Source: IDS-8 sp964607425
GTDB lineage: Bacteria > Pseudomonadota > Gammaproteobacteria > Steroidobacterales > Woeseiaceae
Direction of reading: 5' to 3'
Assembly: GCA_964607425.1 (NCBI GenBank)
Contig: CAZSKQ010000072.1
Span: forward strand, 1 to 18,393
Length of the DNA stretch: 18,393 nucleotides
Both the position numbers and the translations under genes were made by a program. The notes beneath the pieces were generated by a model. That model ran no database searches. It worked only from the letters and a program-made list of their open reading frames with translations, and had not been told where the DNA came from. This document shows positions 7,610 to 13,706 of this stretch, one piece after another. Within the stretch, counting starts at the first letter, position 1. Each line of letters opens with the position of its first letter.

Positions 7610-9960
7610 ACGCACGGCTGCGGTCGTTCTCCTTGCACTGCGCCGCCGCGGCAGGCGCCGTGGTCGGGCGCCTGGGCCCGCCGGCAGCCGCGCTGCGCGC
7701 GCTGGTCGAGCGGCTGGCAATGTCTCGTCCGCGAATCGCCGCGGCGGCCCGCCTGCGCCTCCTCGGGAAGCGGCGGTCCGCGGCGCGTCGCCGGGCATCG
7801 GTGCCGCGGGGCCGCAAGCGCGTGCTAATCCACGAAATTTTGTCGCTGCAGATCATGATCACGGCCGTGATCGGCGCGCTGGCGATTGCCGGCCTGTACT
7901 GGGGCGGTCAATGGGTGCTGCAGGACAACTACAGCCGCTGGGCGCTGCAATGGACGGAAGAGCTGAACGAGCTCGGAGCGCCACTGTACCTGCTCGATGA
8001 CGAGGAGGTGATCCTGCGCCTCGAGAGCTTCATCGCGAAGTATCCCGAAATCAACCGCGTCACCTACTATTACCAGGATGGCTCCATCCTGTACGCCATC
8101 GACAATGTCAAAGCCGAGCCGCCGCCTTCCGAGCCGCTGGCCCGCGAGCTGCTGGATGAGCTGTCGGCACTGGTCGGCAGCGACAAGCCCTACCTGATCG
8201 ACAGCAGCCTTTTCGATGTGCGGACGTTCCGCATCCTGGCGCCGATCTGGACCGAATCGATCGCGAGCGACGGCCTGTTCAATTTCGATCCGGTGTCCGC
8301 GGAGGCCAACAGCGCGCGGCACCTTGCCGGCTTCGTCGGCCTGGAGCTGGACTTCAGCTTCTTCCACGACCGCCTGGTCGCCAACATCAAGATTGCGACC
8401 TCGGTGCTCCTCGCGCTGCTGATCATCTCGGGCATCCTCGGGCGCCGCACGCTGAGGCGCGCGCTGATGGCGATCTCCGACCTGCAGCAGCCCATCGCCG
8501 AGCTCGCGAAGGGCAACCTGTCGGTGGAGTTCAAACCGGCACAGCATCGTGAGATCTCCGAGATCGTAGAGGCGCTGGAGTCCACGGCCTCCGCCCTCGG
8601 CGAGCGCAACGAGAAGCTGTCGAGGCTCGCCAATCACGATGCCCTGACGGGGCTTTTCAACCGGCGGCGCTTCGCGGAGGAATTGCGCAAGGAGATCCAG
8701 AAGGTCGCGATCGGCAGGAATGGCGGGGCGCTGCTGTTCATCGACCTCGACCAGTTCAAGTACGTAAACGATACCTGCGGGCATCCCGCCGGCGACCGCC
8801 TTATCCGCAAGGTGGCCGACCAGTTGACGCGCTCCGTTGGTGAACGCGGGATCGTGGCCCGCTTCGGCGGCGACGAGTTCGTCGTGCTCGCGCCGGAGGT
8901 GTCCCGGCCGGGCGCCCGCGCACTGGCGGAATCGATTCTCGAAGACATGCGGCGGCTCGCGCACGTGGAGGACGACAACGTCTTTCATGTGCACTGCAGT
9001 ATCGGCATCGCCATGATCAGCTCAGACCGGCTCGACCACGATGAGCTGATCGCCCAGGCGGATATCGCCTGTCGCGAGGCGAAAGCGTCCGGGCGCAACC
9101 GGCTCGCGTTCCACAGCATGTCCGGGCGCGAGGCCGAGCAGATGGTGGCGGACGTCAACTGGGTCAACAAGCTCCGCTCGGCGATCGACAACGACGAGTT
9201 CCAGCTGCGTTACCAGCCGATCGTGCGCGTGGACACGGGCCTGACCAGCCATCACGAAGTGCTGCTGCGCATGAAAAGCGCAAACGGCCGGCTGATCGCG
9301 CCCGAGGCTTTCCTGCCCGCCGCGGTGCGCTTCGGACTGATGGCCGAGATCGATACCTGGGTAGTGGAAGCGGCGATCGGCGAGCTTGCGCGCTACCGCA
9401 TCGATACGCCCGACCTGCGCTTTTCGCTGAACCTCTCCGCCAACGCCTTCGAGGCGGAAAACCTGCTCGCCTGGGTGCGCTCGCAGCTCAACCGCCACGG
9501 CGTGCCTGCCGACTGCATCACCTTCGAGATCACCGAAAGCCTGGCCGTGCGCCACCAGCCGCACGTCGACAAGCAAATCGCCGGATTGCGCGAGCTGGGT
9601 TGCCGGCTGGCCCTGGACGACTTCGGGACCGGCTACAGCTCCTTCAGCTACCTGCAGAAGCTGCCGGTCGACTTCATCAAGATCGACGGTACCTTCATCC
9701 GGAACATCGTCGAGAATCCGGTCGATCAGAAGATGGTCCGGCTCATCGGCGAGATCGGCCGGGAGGCCGGTATCGAGACGGTCGCGGAATATGTCCAGAG
9801 CAGCGCGGCGTTCGCGCTGCTTGGCAAGCTCGGCATCGACTACGCGCAGGGCTACTACATCGGCCGCCCGACCGCGACGCCGATCCGCAAGCACATGCCC
9901 GTGCCGCTCGGCATCCGCCGAGCCGGCAAGAAGCGCAGGCGGAGTGCGAAACGGCGCTGA
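7606..9960 (+). CDS. Membrane-bound GGDEF-EAL cyclic-di-GMP enzyme
   Basis: GTG 7606 is chosen because it overlaps the upstream stop as GTGA and follows AAGGG at good spacing. The frame stays open far upstream, but that part opposes the lipoprotein reading. The 784 residues comprise a basic N-terminus (1-75), TM1 (about 79-99), a periplasmic domain (about 100-260), TM2 (about 262-279), a HAMP-like linker, GGDEF (about 335-505) and EAL (about 515-765). GGDEF at 421-425 is intact, but the I-site is absent (GERG where RxxD is expected). The EAL domain keeps E551 (EVLLR), N609, E641, D671/D672 (DDFGTG), K692, E728 and Q748, so phosphodiesterase activity is likely. The arrangement is LapD-like in topology but with catalytic motifs retained. 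Periplasmic input from the preceding lipoprotein is inferred. Confidence 0.92.
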   Translation: MNARLRSFSLHCAAAAGAVVGRLGPPAAALRALVERLAMSRPRIAAAARLRLLGKRRSAARRRASVPRGRKRVLIHEILSLQIMITAVIGALAIAGLYWGGQWVLQDNYSRWALQWTEELNELGAPLYLLDDEEVILRLESFIAKYPEINRVTYYYQDGSILYAIDNVKAEPPPSEPLARELLDELSALVGSDKPYLIDSSLFDVRTFRILAPIWTESIASDGLFNFDPVSAEANSARHLAGFVGLELDFSFFHDRLVANIKIATSVLLALLIISGILGRRTLRRALMAISDLQQPIAELAKGNLSVEFKPAQHREISEIVEALESTASALGERNEKLSRLANHDALTGLFNRRRFAEELRKEIQKVAIGRNGGALLFIDLDQFKYVNDTCGHPAGDRLIRKVADQLTRSVGERGIVARFGGDEFVVLAPEVSRPGARALAESILEDMRRLAHVEDDNVFHVHCSIGIAMISSDRLDHDELIAQADIACREAKASGRNRLAFHSMSGREAEQMVADVNWVNKLRSAIDNDEFQLRYQPIVRVDTGLTSHHEVLLRMKSANGRLIAPEAFLPAAVRFGLMAEIDTWVVEAAIGELARYRIDTPDLRFSLNLSANAFEAENLLAWVRSQLNRHGVPADCITFEITESLAVRHQPHVDKQIAGLRELGCRLALDDFGTGYSSFSYLQKLPVDFIKIDGTFIRNIVENPVDQKMVRLIGEIGREAGIETVAEYVQSSAAFALLGKLGIDYAQGYYIGRPTATPIRKHMPVPLGIRRAGKKRRRSAKRR

Positions 9961-10028
9961 CTTGCGTATGCGTGGCGTGCATCGGCAGCGCGGCGACGCT
10001 GACTCGCAGGCAAGTTTTTCAGCTTCGG

Positions 10029-10061
10029 TTGCAAATATTACAAGCAGGTGCAGACGCCTGC
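10029..10061. promoter_or_regulatory. Candidate upstream activator sites
   Basis: Two imperfect palindromes lie 45-75 bp upstream of the sigma-54 promoter. TTGCAA-ATA-TTACAA (10029-10043) has arms matching at 5 of 6 positions. GCAGG (10044-10048) pairs with CCTGC (10057-10061). The position suits an enhancer-binding protein, but no experimental or comparative support is available. Confidence 0.3.
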
Positions 10062-10104
10062 GTTAAATCGTTGCGGACCCGAATTCGGGCGGTCGCCGCG
10101 GTCG

Positions 10105-10121
10105 TTGGCACGCTTGTTGCA
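10105..10121 (+). promoter_or_regulatory. Sigma-54 (-24/-12) promoter, consensus match
   Basis: TTGGCACGCTTGTTGCA matches the sigma-54 consensus YTGGCACG-N4-TTGCW at every fixed position, with GG and GC separated by the required 10 nt. The predicted transcription start is near 10132, which leaves a leader of about 116 nt before the DUF1028 ATG. It would drive the DUF1028 and AAA+ activator-like genes as one unit. Confidence 0.85.
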
Positions 10122-10247
10122 GCCGCTCGATCAGCCTGTTTACTTCCCGTGCGTACGCTGCTTCTCGCTTGGGCCAGCGCATCAGCCGGGAGCAAGAGCC
10201 GATACCGGAGCAGCAACGGAGGATCTGCATCACGCAGAATCACGACG

Positions 10248-10877
10248 ATGACATTTTCAATCGTCGCGAACGATCGCGACGCGGGTTGCTTCGGATCCGC
10301 CGTCGCCAGTCGCTCGGTAGCGGTCGGCGGAACAGTGACCTATTCCAGAACGGGCGTCGGGGTTGTCAACACGCAGCACCATGCCCACATCGCCCTGGGT
10401 CATCGGGTGCTTGACGAAATGGAGCAAGGCGAGGCACCGCACGAAGCCCTCGCCCGCGTGCTCGATGCCGATGGCGCCGCCGCCGACTCCCGCCAGCTCA
10501 TTGCGATCGATGTTGGCGGCCGCCGCGGCGGGTGGACGGGGCGCGAATGTGCACCCGTTTGCCACCATGCGTTCGGAGCCGGCTGCGTCGCGGCGGGAAA
10601 CTACCTGGCCAGCGAAGCCGCCGTGGAACGCATGATCGAAGCTTTCGAGGACGCGGCGGAAAGCGGGCTCGCCTTGCGCCTGCTCGCCGCGCTCCGCGCC
10701 GCTGATGCGAGCGGCGGCGACCGTCGCGGCCGCCAGGCCGCCGCGATGAGCGTGATATCGCACCGGGACAGCACGTCAAGACCCGTCAATCTCGACCTTC
10801 GCGTGGACGATCATCCCGATCCGATCGGGGAGCTCGCGCGGCTCCAGCTACTGTTCCGGTGCGAGTTCGAGACATGA
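10248..10877 (+). CDS. DUF1028 family protein (putative Ntn-hydrolase fold)
   Basis: The 209-residue product opens with TFSIVA, as DUF1028/COG3342 proteins do. It contains the family stretches GSAVASRSVAVGG (16-28) and GVGVVNTQ (36-43), then GDRRGRQAAAM (157-167), and ends in LDLRVDDHPDPIGEL (182-196). The family is grouped with N-terminal-nucleophile hydrolases; Thr2 exposed after Met removal would be the candidate nucleophile, which is inference. The substrate is unknown. The ATG lacks a close ribosome site (a GGAGG lies about 25 nt upstream). An in-frame GTG at 10149 would add a weak signal-like N-terminus, but the family normally starts at TFSI. The stop overlaps the next ATG (ATGA), so translation is coupled to the AAA+ gene. 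Confidence 0.88.
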   Translation: MTFSIVANDRDAGCFGSAVASRSVAVGGTVTYSRTGVGVVNTQHHAHIALGHRVLDEMEQGEAPHEALARVLDADGAAADSRQLIAIDVGGRRGGWTGRECAPVCHHAFGAGCVAAGNYLASEAAVERMIEAFEDAAESGLALRLLAALRAADASGGDRRGRQAAAMSVISHRDSTSRPVNLDLRVDDHPDPIGELARLQLLFRCEFET

Positions 10878-11884
10878 CGGTGCAGCACAGAAACACCACC
10901 CCGGAGTATTCGGATCAACGCCGCCGCCGCCCCCCGGCGGAGGCCGCCGGCGAGCGCGGACTCGGGCTGCTGGTCGGCGACTCGGCGCCCATGCAGCGCC
11001 TGTACGAGGCTATCCGCGAGTGTGCGTCGGGCGACGCCAGCGTATTTTTGGTCGGCGAGAGCGGTTCCGGGAAGGAACGCGTGGCGCGCACGATTCACCA
11101 GCTTAGCCCGCGCGCCAAGTACGGCTTCGTACCGCTGTTCTGCGGCGCGTTGTCACCCGAGCTGCTGGAGAGTGAGCTGTTCGCGGATGGCCGCAGCACG
11201 CCGCCCGCGGGAGCGCGTGACCGTGCCGGTCACCTGCAGCGGGCTTCCGGCGGCACACTGTTCCTGGACGACATCACCGAGATGAACGCCGGCCTGCAGG
11301 CACGCCTGCTCCAGGCCCTGGAAAACGGGACGGCGGGCGCGCAGCGGGGTATGGCCGGAGACGCCCGGATCATTACCGCAACCAGTATGGATCCGGAGGA
11401 AGCGGTCGAGCGCGGCCGGCTGAATGCCGAACTCTACGAACGGCTGGCGGAGGTTCGCATCCGCATTCCGACATTGCGCGAGCGCGGGGACGACATCATC
11501 ATGCTCGCCGAGCATTTCCTGCGGGAATGCAATGCGGAGACCGGTACCGAGAAGGAGTTCGAGGAGGACACGAAGGACGCGCTCCTCTCGCACGACTGGC
11601 CCGGCAACGTGCGCGAGCTGAAAGACGCGGTGCGCCACAGCCACTTGCTGGCGGGACCCACGATCAAGCTGGAGGACCTGCCCGGGCGCGTTTCGTCGGC
11701 CGGTCCCGGAAATGACGATTACATCCGTGTCAACGTAGGGACGCCGTTGTCCGAAGTCGAGCGGCGCGCGATCCTGTCGACGCTGGAGCATTACGACGGC
11801 GACAAGAAGAAAGCCGCCGACAAGCTCAGGATCAGCTTGAAGACGCTGTATAACCGCCTGAAGCAGTACAGCGATCGTCAATAA
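10874..11884 (+). CDS. Sigma-54-activator-like AAA+ regulator with Fis HTH, lacking GAFTGA
   Basis: This 336-residue protein has no receiver or other N-terminal sensor domain (only about 30 residues), an AAA+ domain (about 31-270) and a C-terminal Fis-type helix-turn-helix (about 295-331, VERRAIL..KKKAADKLRISLKTLYNRLK). Walker A is GESGSGKE (61-68) and the sensor II region is DWPGNVREL (241-249). The L1 loop that normally reads GAFTGA and contacts sigma-54 is S-T-P-P-A-G at 108-113 in an otherwise alignable segment. Walker B ends DD (132-133) where DE is usual, sensor I has Ser171 for Asn, and the first arginine finger is Asn184. It may therefore not activate sigma-54 in the standard way; TyrR and VpsR are known GAFTGA-less relatives acting with sigma-70. 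ATG 10874 is used because it overlaps the DUF1028 stop; an in-frame GTG lies at 10859. Confidence 0.9.
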   Translation: MTVQHRNTTPEYSDQRRRRPPAEAAGERGLGLLVGDSAPMQRLYEAIRECASGDASVFLVGESGSGKERVARTIHQLSPRAKYGFVPLFCGALSPELLESELFADGRSTPPAGARDRAGHLQRASGGTLFLDDITEMNAGLQARLLQALENGTAGAQRGMAGDARIITATSMDPEEAVERGRLNAELYERLAEVRIRIPTLRERGDDIIMLAEHFLRECNAETGTEKEFEEDTKDALLSHDWPGNVRELKDAVRHSHLLAGPTIKLEDLPGRVSSAGPGNDDYIRVNVGTPLSEVERRAILSTLEHYDGDKKKAADKLRISLKTLYNRLKQYSDRQ

Positions 11885-11898
11885 TTACGCGGCAGGCT

Positions 11899-12405
11899 TC
11901 AATGCGGCGGATTGCGGTCCGGGAACCGCAGCTTCGCGTGCTTGCCCTCGTCATCCCCGAGCGTGCGCCCGGTGATCATGCTCCTGGCGGCGTCGAACAT
12001 GAATTTGACAGCCTCGATGCCGGACCGGTCCCAGTACTCGGCAAACGTCGGCACGACTTCCAGCAGGATCAGGGTGGGGTCGTTGCGGCCTTGCGGGAAC
12101 CAGAGTTCCTGGATGTCATTCCACAGTTCGTCGATCCGGTCGGGATCCCGCGTGGCGCGCACGGTTCCCGAAATGGAAAGGAATGTCGAGCCGGCCTGCA
12201 TGGCAACGTTGACGTCCGGAAAGTCGGTGATTTCCTGCAGCTTCGCGCTGTCGACGCTGGTAATGAACCAGACGTGCCCGTCCCGCGTGCGGTCGGCAAT
12301 TGCCATGGGCCGTGAGCGCAGCTCCGAGCCTCGCTGCGTCACCAGCATCGCGTGGTCGAAGGATCGGAGGATCCCGATGAATTCCTGCATGTCTTCGTCG
12401 GCCAT
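11899..12405 (-). CDS. PPOX-fold general stress protein 26-like flavoprotein
   Basis: The 168-residue product belongs to the pyridoxamine-5'-phosphate-oxidase-like split-barrel group resembling general stress protein 26 (COG3871). It contains MLVTQRG (20-26), LRSRPMA (29-35), HVWFITS (44-50), a VNVAMQ strand, SISGTVRATRD (77-87), ELWFPQGRNDP (100-110) and AEYWD (122-126). Such proteins bind FMN, FAD or a related cofactor in the cytoplasm; the reaction here is unknown. ATG 12405 is preceded by AGGGGA at good spacing and lies 26 nt after the start predicted from a consensus sigma-54 promoter. The frame extends further upstream, but those residues would overlap the promoter. It is convergent with the AAA+ gene, 14 nt apart. 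Confidence 0.88.
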   Translation of the reverse strand: MADEDMQEFIGILRSFDHAMLVTQRGSELRSRPMAIADRTRDGHVWFITSVDSAKLQEITDFPDVNVAMQAGSTFLSISGTVRATRDPDRIDELWNDIQELWFPQGRNDPTLILLEVVPTFAEYWDRSGIEAVKFMFDAARSMITGRTLGDDEGKHAKLRFPDRNPPH

Positions 12406-12441
12406 GGTTGGTTTCCCCTGTGAACGGGCTTGACTGGCAGG

Positions 12442-12458
12442 TGCAACGATCGTGCCAG
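12442..12458 (-). promoter_or_regulatory. Sigma-54 promoter for the PPOX-type gene, consensus match
   Basis: Read on the minus strand, CTGGCACGATCGTTGCA matches YTGGCACG-N4-TTGCW fully. The predicted start is near 12431, 26 nt ahead of ATG 12405, leaving room for the AGGGGA ribosome site. Confidence 0.85.
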
Positions 12459-12463
12459 AGCCG

Positions 12464-12479
12464 TGGCACAATCCCTGCA
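12464..12479 (+). promoter_or_regulatory. Possible sigma-54 promoter for the secreted protein gene
   Basis: TGGCAC-AATCC-CTGCA keeps the GG and GC doublets at the correct 10-nt spacing, with CTGCA instead of TTGCA in the -12 element. The predicted start is near 12490, 26 nt ahead of ATG 12516. It lies 6 bp from the upstream edge of the opposing -24 element. Confidence 0.55.
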
Positions 12480-12515
12480 TGGCTTGGCCGGCGCCGCCGG
12501 CAGGGAGACTTCCAC

Positions 12516-12929
12516 ATGCATCGATTGAAATCGGGAGCGATGGCACTGCTCGTTGCCGTCGCGGGAGCCGGCACGAGCATCGCGCAGGATGAGAACGACC
12601 GGCAACGGGATGAACAGGATGGCGATGCGATCCATTGCGTGCGGGTACAGGGTATCCAGCGTATCGACATCGTCGATTCGGATACGCTGGTGTTTCGCAT
12701 GCGCAACGGCAAGGTCTACCGCAACGACCTGCCGTACAACTGCCCGGGCCTGCGGCGCGACGACACGCTGATGTATCGCACGACGATCGGCCAGGTTTGC
12801 GACCTCGACATCGTGACCGTGCTGGAGGACTGGGGCTTCGGCTTCGCCCCGGGTGTCTCCTGCGGTCTCGGCGTATTCCACCCGATTACCGGGCAGATCG
12901 CCGACGAGCTGATGCGGGCAAAACAGTAG
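12516..12929 (+). CDS. Small secreted cysteine-containing protein of unknown function
   Basis: The 137-residue product has a Sec-type signal peptide (about 1-23: basic MHRLK, hydrophobic ALLVAVAGAG, then SIAQ). An acidic linker DENDRQRDEQDGD follows, and then a compact domain with four cysteines at 41, 76, 95 and 116 (HCVRV, YNCPGL, QVCDLD, VSCGLG). Other notable stretches are DSDTLVFRMRNGKVYRNDLP and the end GLGVFHPITGQ. The pattern recalls DUF6491-type proteins, but that assignment is tentative. Four cysteines in a periplasmic domain suggest two disulfides. ATG 12516 is preceded by AGGGAGA at suitable distance; the longer frame from 12408 lacks the signal peptide at its N-terminus and would cover the promoter. 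Confidence 0.8.
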   Translation: MHRLKSGAMALLVAVAGAGTSIAQDENDRQRDEQDGDAIHCVRVQGIQRIDIVDSDTLVFRMRNGKVYRNDLPYNCPGLRRDDTLMYRTTIGQVCDLDIVTVLEDWGFGFAPGVSCGLGVFHPITGQIADELMRAKQ

Positions 12930-12944
12930 CGTAGCGAAAGCTTG

Positions 12945-12959
12945 CCCCGTTTTACGGGG
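12945..12959. terminator. Small hairpin between convergent genes
   Basis: CCCCGT-TTT-ACGGGG is a 6-bp stem lying where the secreted-protein gene (ends 12929) meets the minus-strand MarR gene; the MarR TAA stop lies at the loop. There is no good U tract on either side, so its role as a terminator is uncertain. Confidence 0.4.
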
Positions 12960-13440
12960 GATTCAACAGCCGGTCGAGGTCGCCTATGTCCAACACCGGA
13001 GATGCATCAATAGCGTCGGCGTCCAGGAGCATCGAGACGCGTTCGAGCGCCGCGATGATCATCGCCTGTTCCCAGTCGTCGAGTTTCAGGAACCGGGCGC
13101 GGAACCGGTCGTGCAGGAGATCCGGCGATTCCGCGACGGCCTTGCGGCCGGCGGCGGTAGGCTCGATCCAGATGCGGCGGCGATCCTCCGTGTCGCGGCG
13201 GCGGGTGACCAGGCCCGCGCGCTCCAGTTTATCGACCAGCGAGGTCACGGTTGCCTGGGTCAGCCGCGCGGCGCGGGCCAGCGTGCTCGGGCTGACCTTG
13301 CCGTCGCGCACGACCTGCTGGAGGAGGATGAACTGCGAAGCCGTGAGTCCCGTCCGGTTCGCAAGCAGTCTCGAGTTCAGTTCGGTCGCGCGCAGGATTC
13401 GCCGCAGCGCAACCAGCGCGGTTTCAGAGCGTTCTTCCAT
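12952..13440 (-). CDS. ectR: MarR-family regulator, probable EctR
   Basis: The 162-residue product has the MarR layout: N-terminal helix, winged helix-turn-helix (about 33-100) with SPSTLARAARLTQATVTSLVDKLE as the DNA-reading region, DRRR at 86-89 in the wing, and a C-terminal dimerisation helix (about 105-140). It is divergent from ectA, and MarR-type EctR proteins repress ectABC in several halotolerant bacteria, so the gene is inferred to control this operon. A TATATAT at 13521-13527 (minus strand) could be its -10. The ATG has no clear ribosome site. The name rests on context as much as on sequence. Confidence 0.85.
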   Translation of the reverse strand: MEERSETALVALRRILRATELNSRLLANRTGLTASQFILLQQVVRDGKVSPSTLARAARLTQATVTSLVDKLERAGLVTRRRDTEDRRRIWIEPTAAGRKAVAESPDLLHDRFRARFLKLDDWEQAMIIAALERVSMLLDADAIDASPVLDIGDLDRLLNPP

Positions 13441-13619
13441 CGTCCGGTACTTTGCTGTCGTGACCGTTGCTTTGTCCCAGAAAAGCGCTGCGCGCGCCCG
13501 TCGGGGAGCGTCTTCGCCTGATATATACTTAGAAACTCGAAGAATGGTCGGATCTGCACGTTGTAGCGCCAGGCTGCATTAAAGTTGTTTTGAAACCGTT
13601 ATTTACGGCACTCTTAGCA

Positions 13620-13631
13620 GCGAATGTTCGC
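13620..13631. promoter_or_regulatory. Short inverted repeat in ectR-ectA spacer
   Basis: GCGAA-TG-TTCGC is a perfect 5-bp inverted repeat about 45 bp upstream of the proposed ectA -35. It may be a binding site for a second regulator or be chance; no known motif is matched. Confidence 0.25.
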
Positions 13632-13661
13632 AGCCTCGCTGCCGTGTTTCTGCCGTCGCGG

Positions 13662-13690
13662 TTTAAAAGCAGGCGTCAATTAGTTAGACT
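13662..13690 (+). promoter_or_regulatory. Candidate ectA promoter
   Basis: TTTAAA (13662-13667) and TAGACT (13685-13690) are separated by 17 nt; each matches the sigma-70 hexamer at 4 of 6 positions. The -10 lies inside the palindromic operator. The predicted start is near 13697, which leaves only about 10 nt before ATG 13707. Confidence 0.4.
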
Positions 13691-13703
13691 AACAAACTAA
13701 TTG
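13677..13703. promoter_or_regulatory. 27-bp palindromic operator at ectA, probable EctR site
   Basis: CAATTAGTT (13677-13685) and AACTAATTG (13695-13703) form a perfect 9-bp inverted repeat around a 9-nt centre. A second palindrome, GTTAG-A-CTAAC (13683-13693), is nested inside. It is AT-rich in a GC-rich genome, overlaps the proposed -10 and stops 3 nt before ATG 13707. The position fits repression by the divergent MarR regulator. Confidence 0.7.
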
Positions 13704-13706
13704 CCG

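Noticed and set aside
10149..10247. GTG extension of the DUF1028 gene with a weak signal-like start
   Set aside because: The family begins at TFSIVA and the extension is Ser/Arg-rich without a clear cleavage site; kept as a remote alternative.
12408..12515. Longer start for the secreted protein at 12408
   Set aside because: The added residues precede the signal peptide, and the stretch contains the divergent promoters and the AGGGAGA ribosome site.
12406..12546. Longer start for the PPOX-type protein at 12546
   Set aside because: The added residues match nothing in the family and would be encoded across the sigma-54 promoter.
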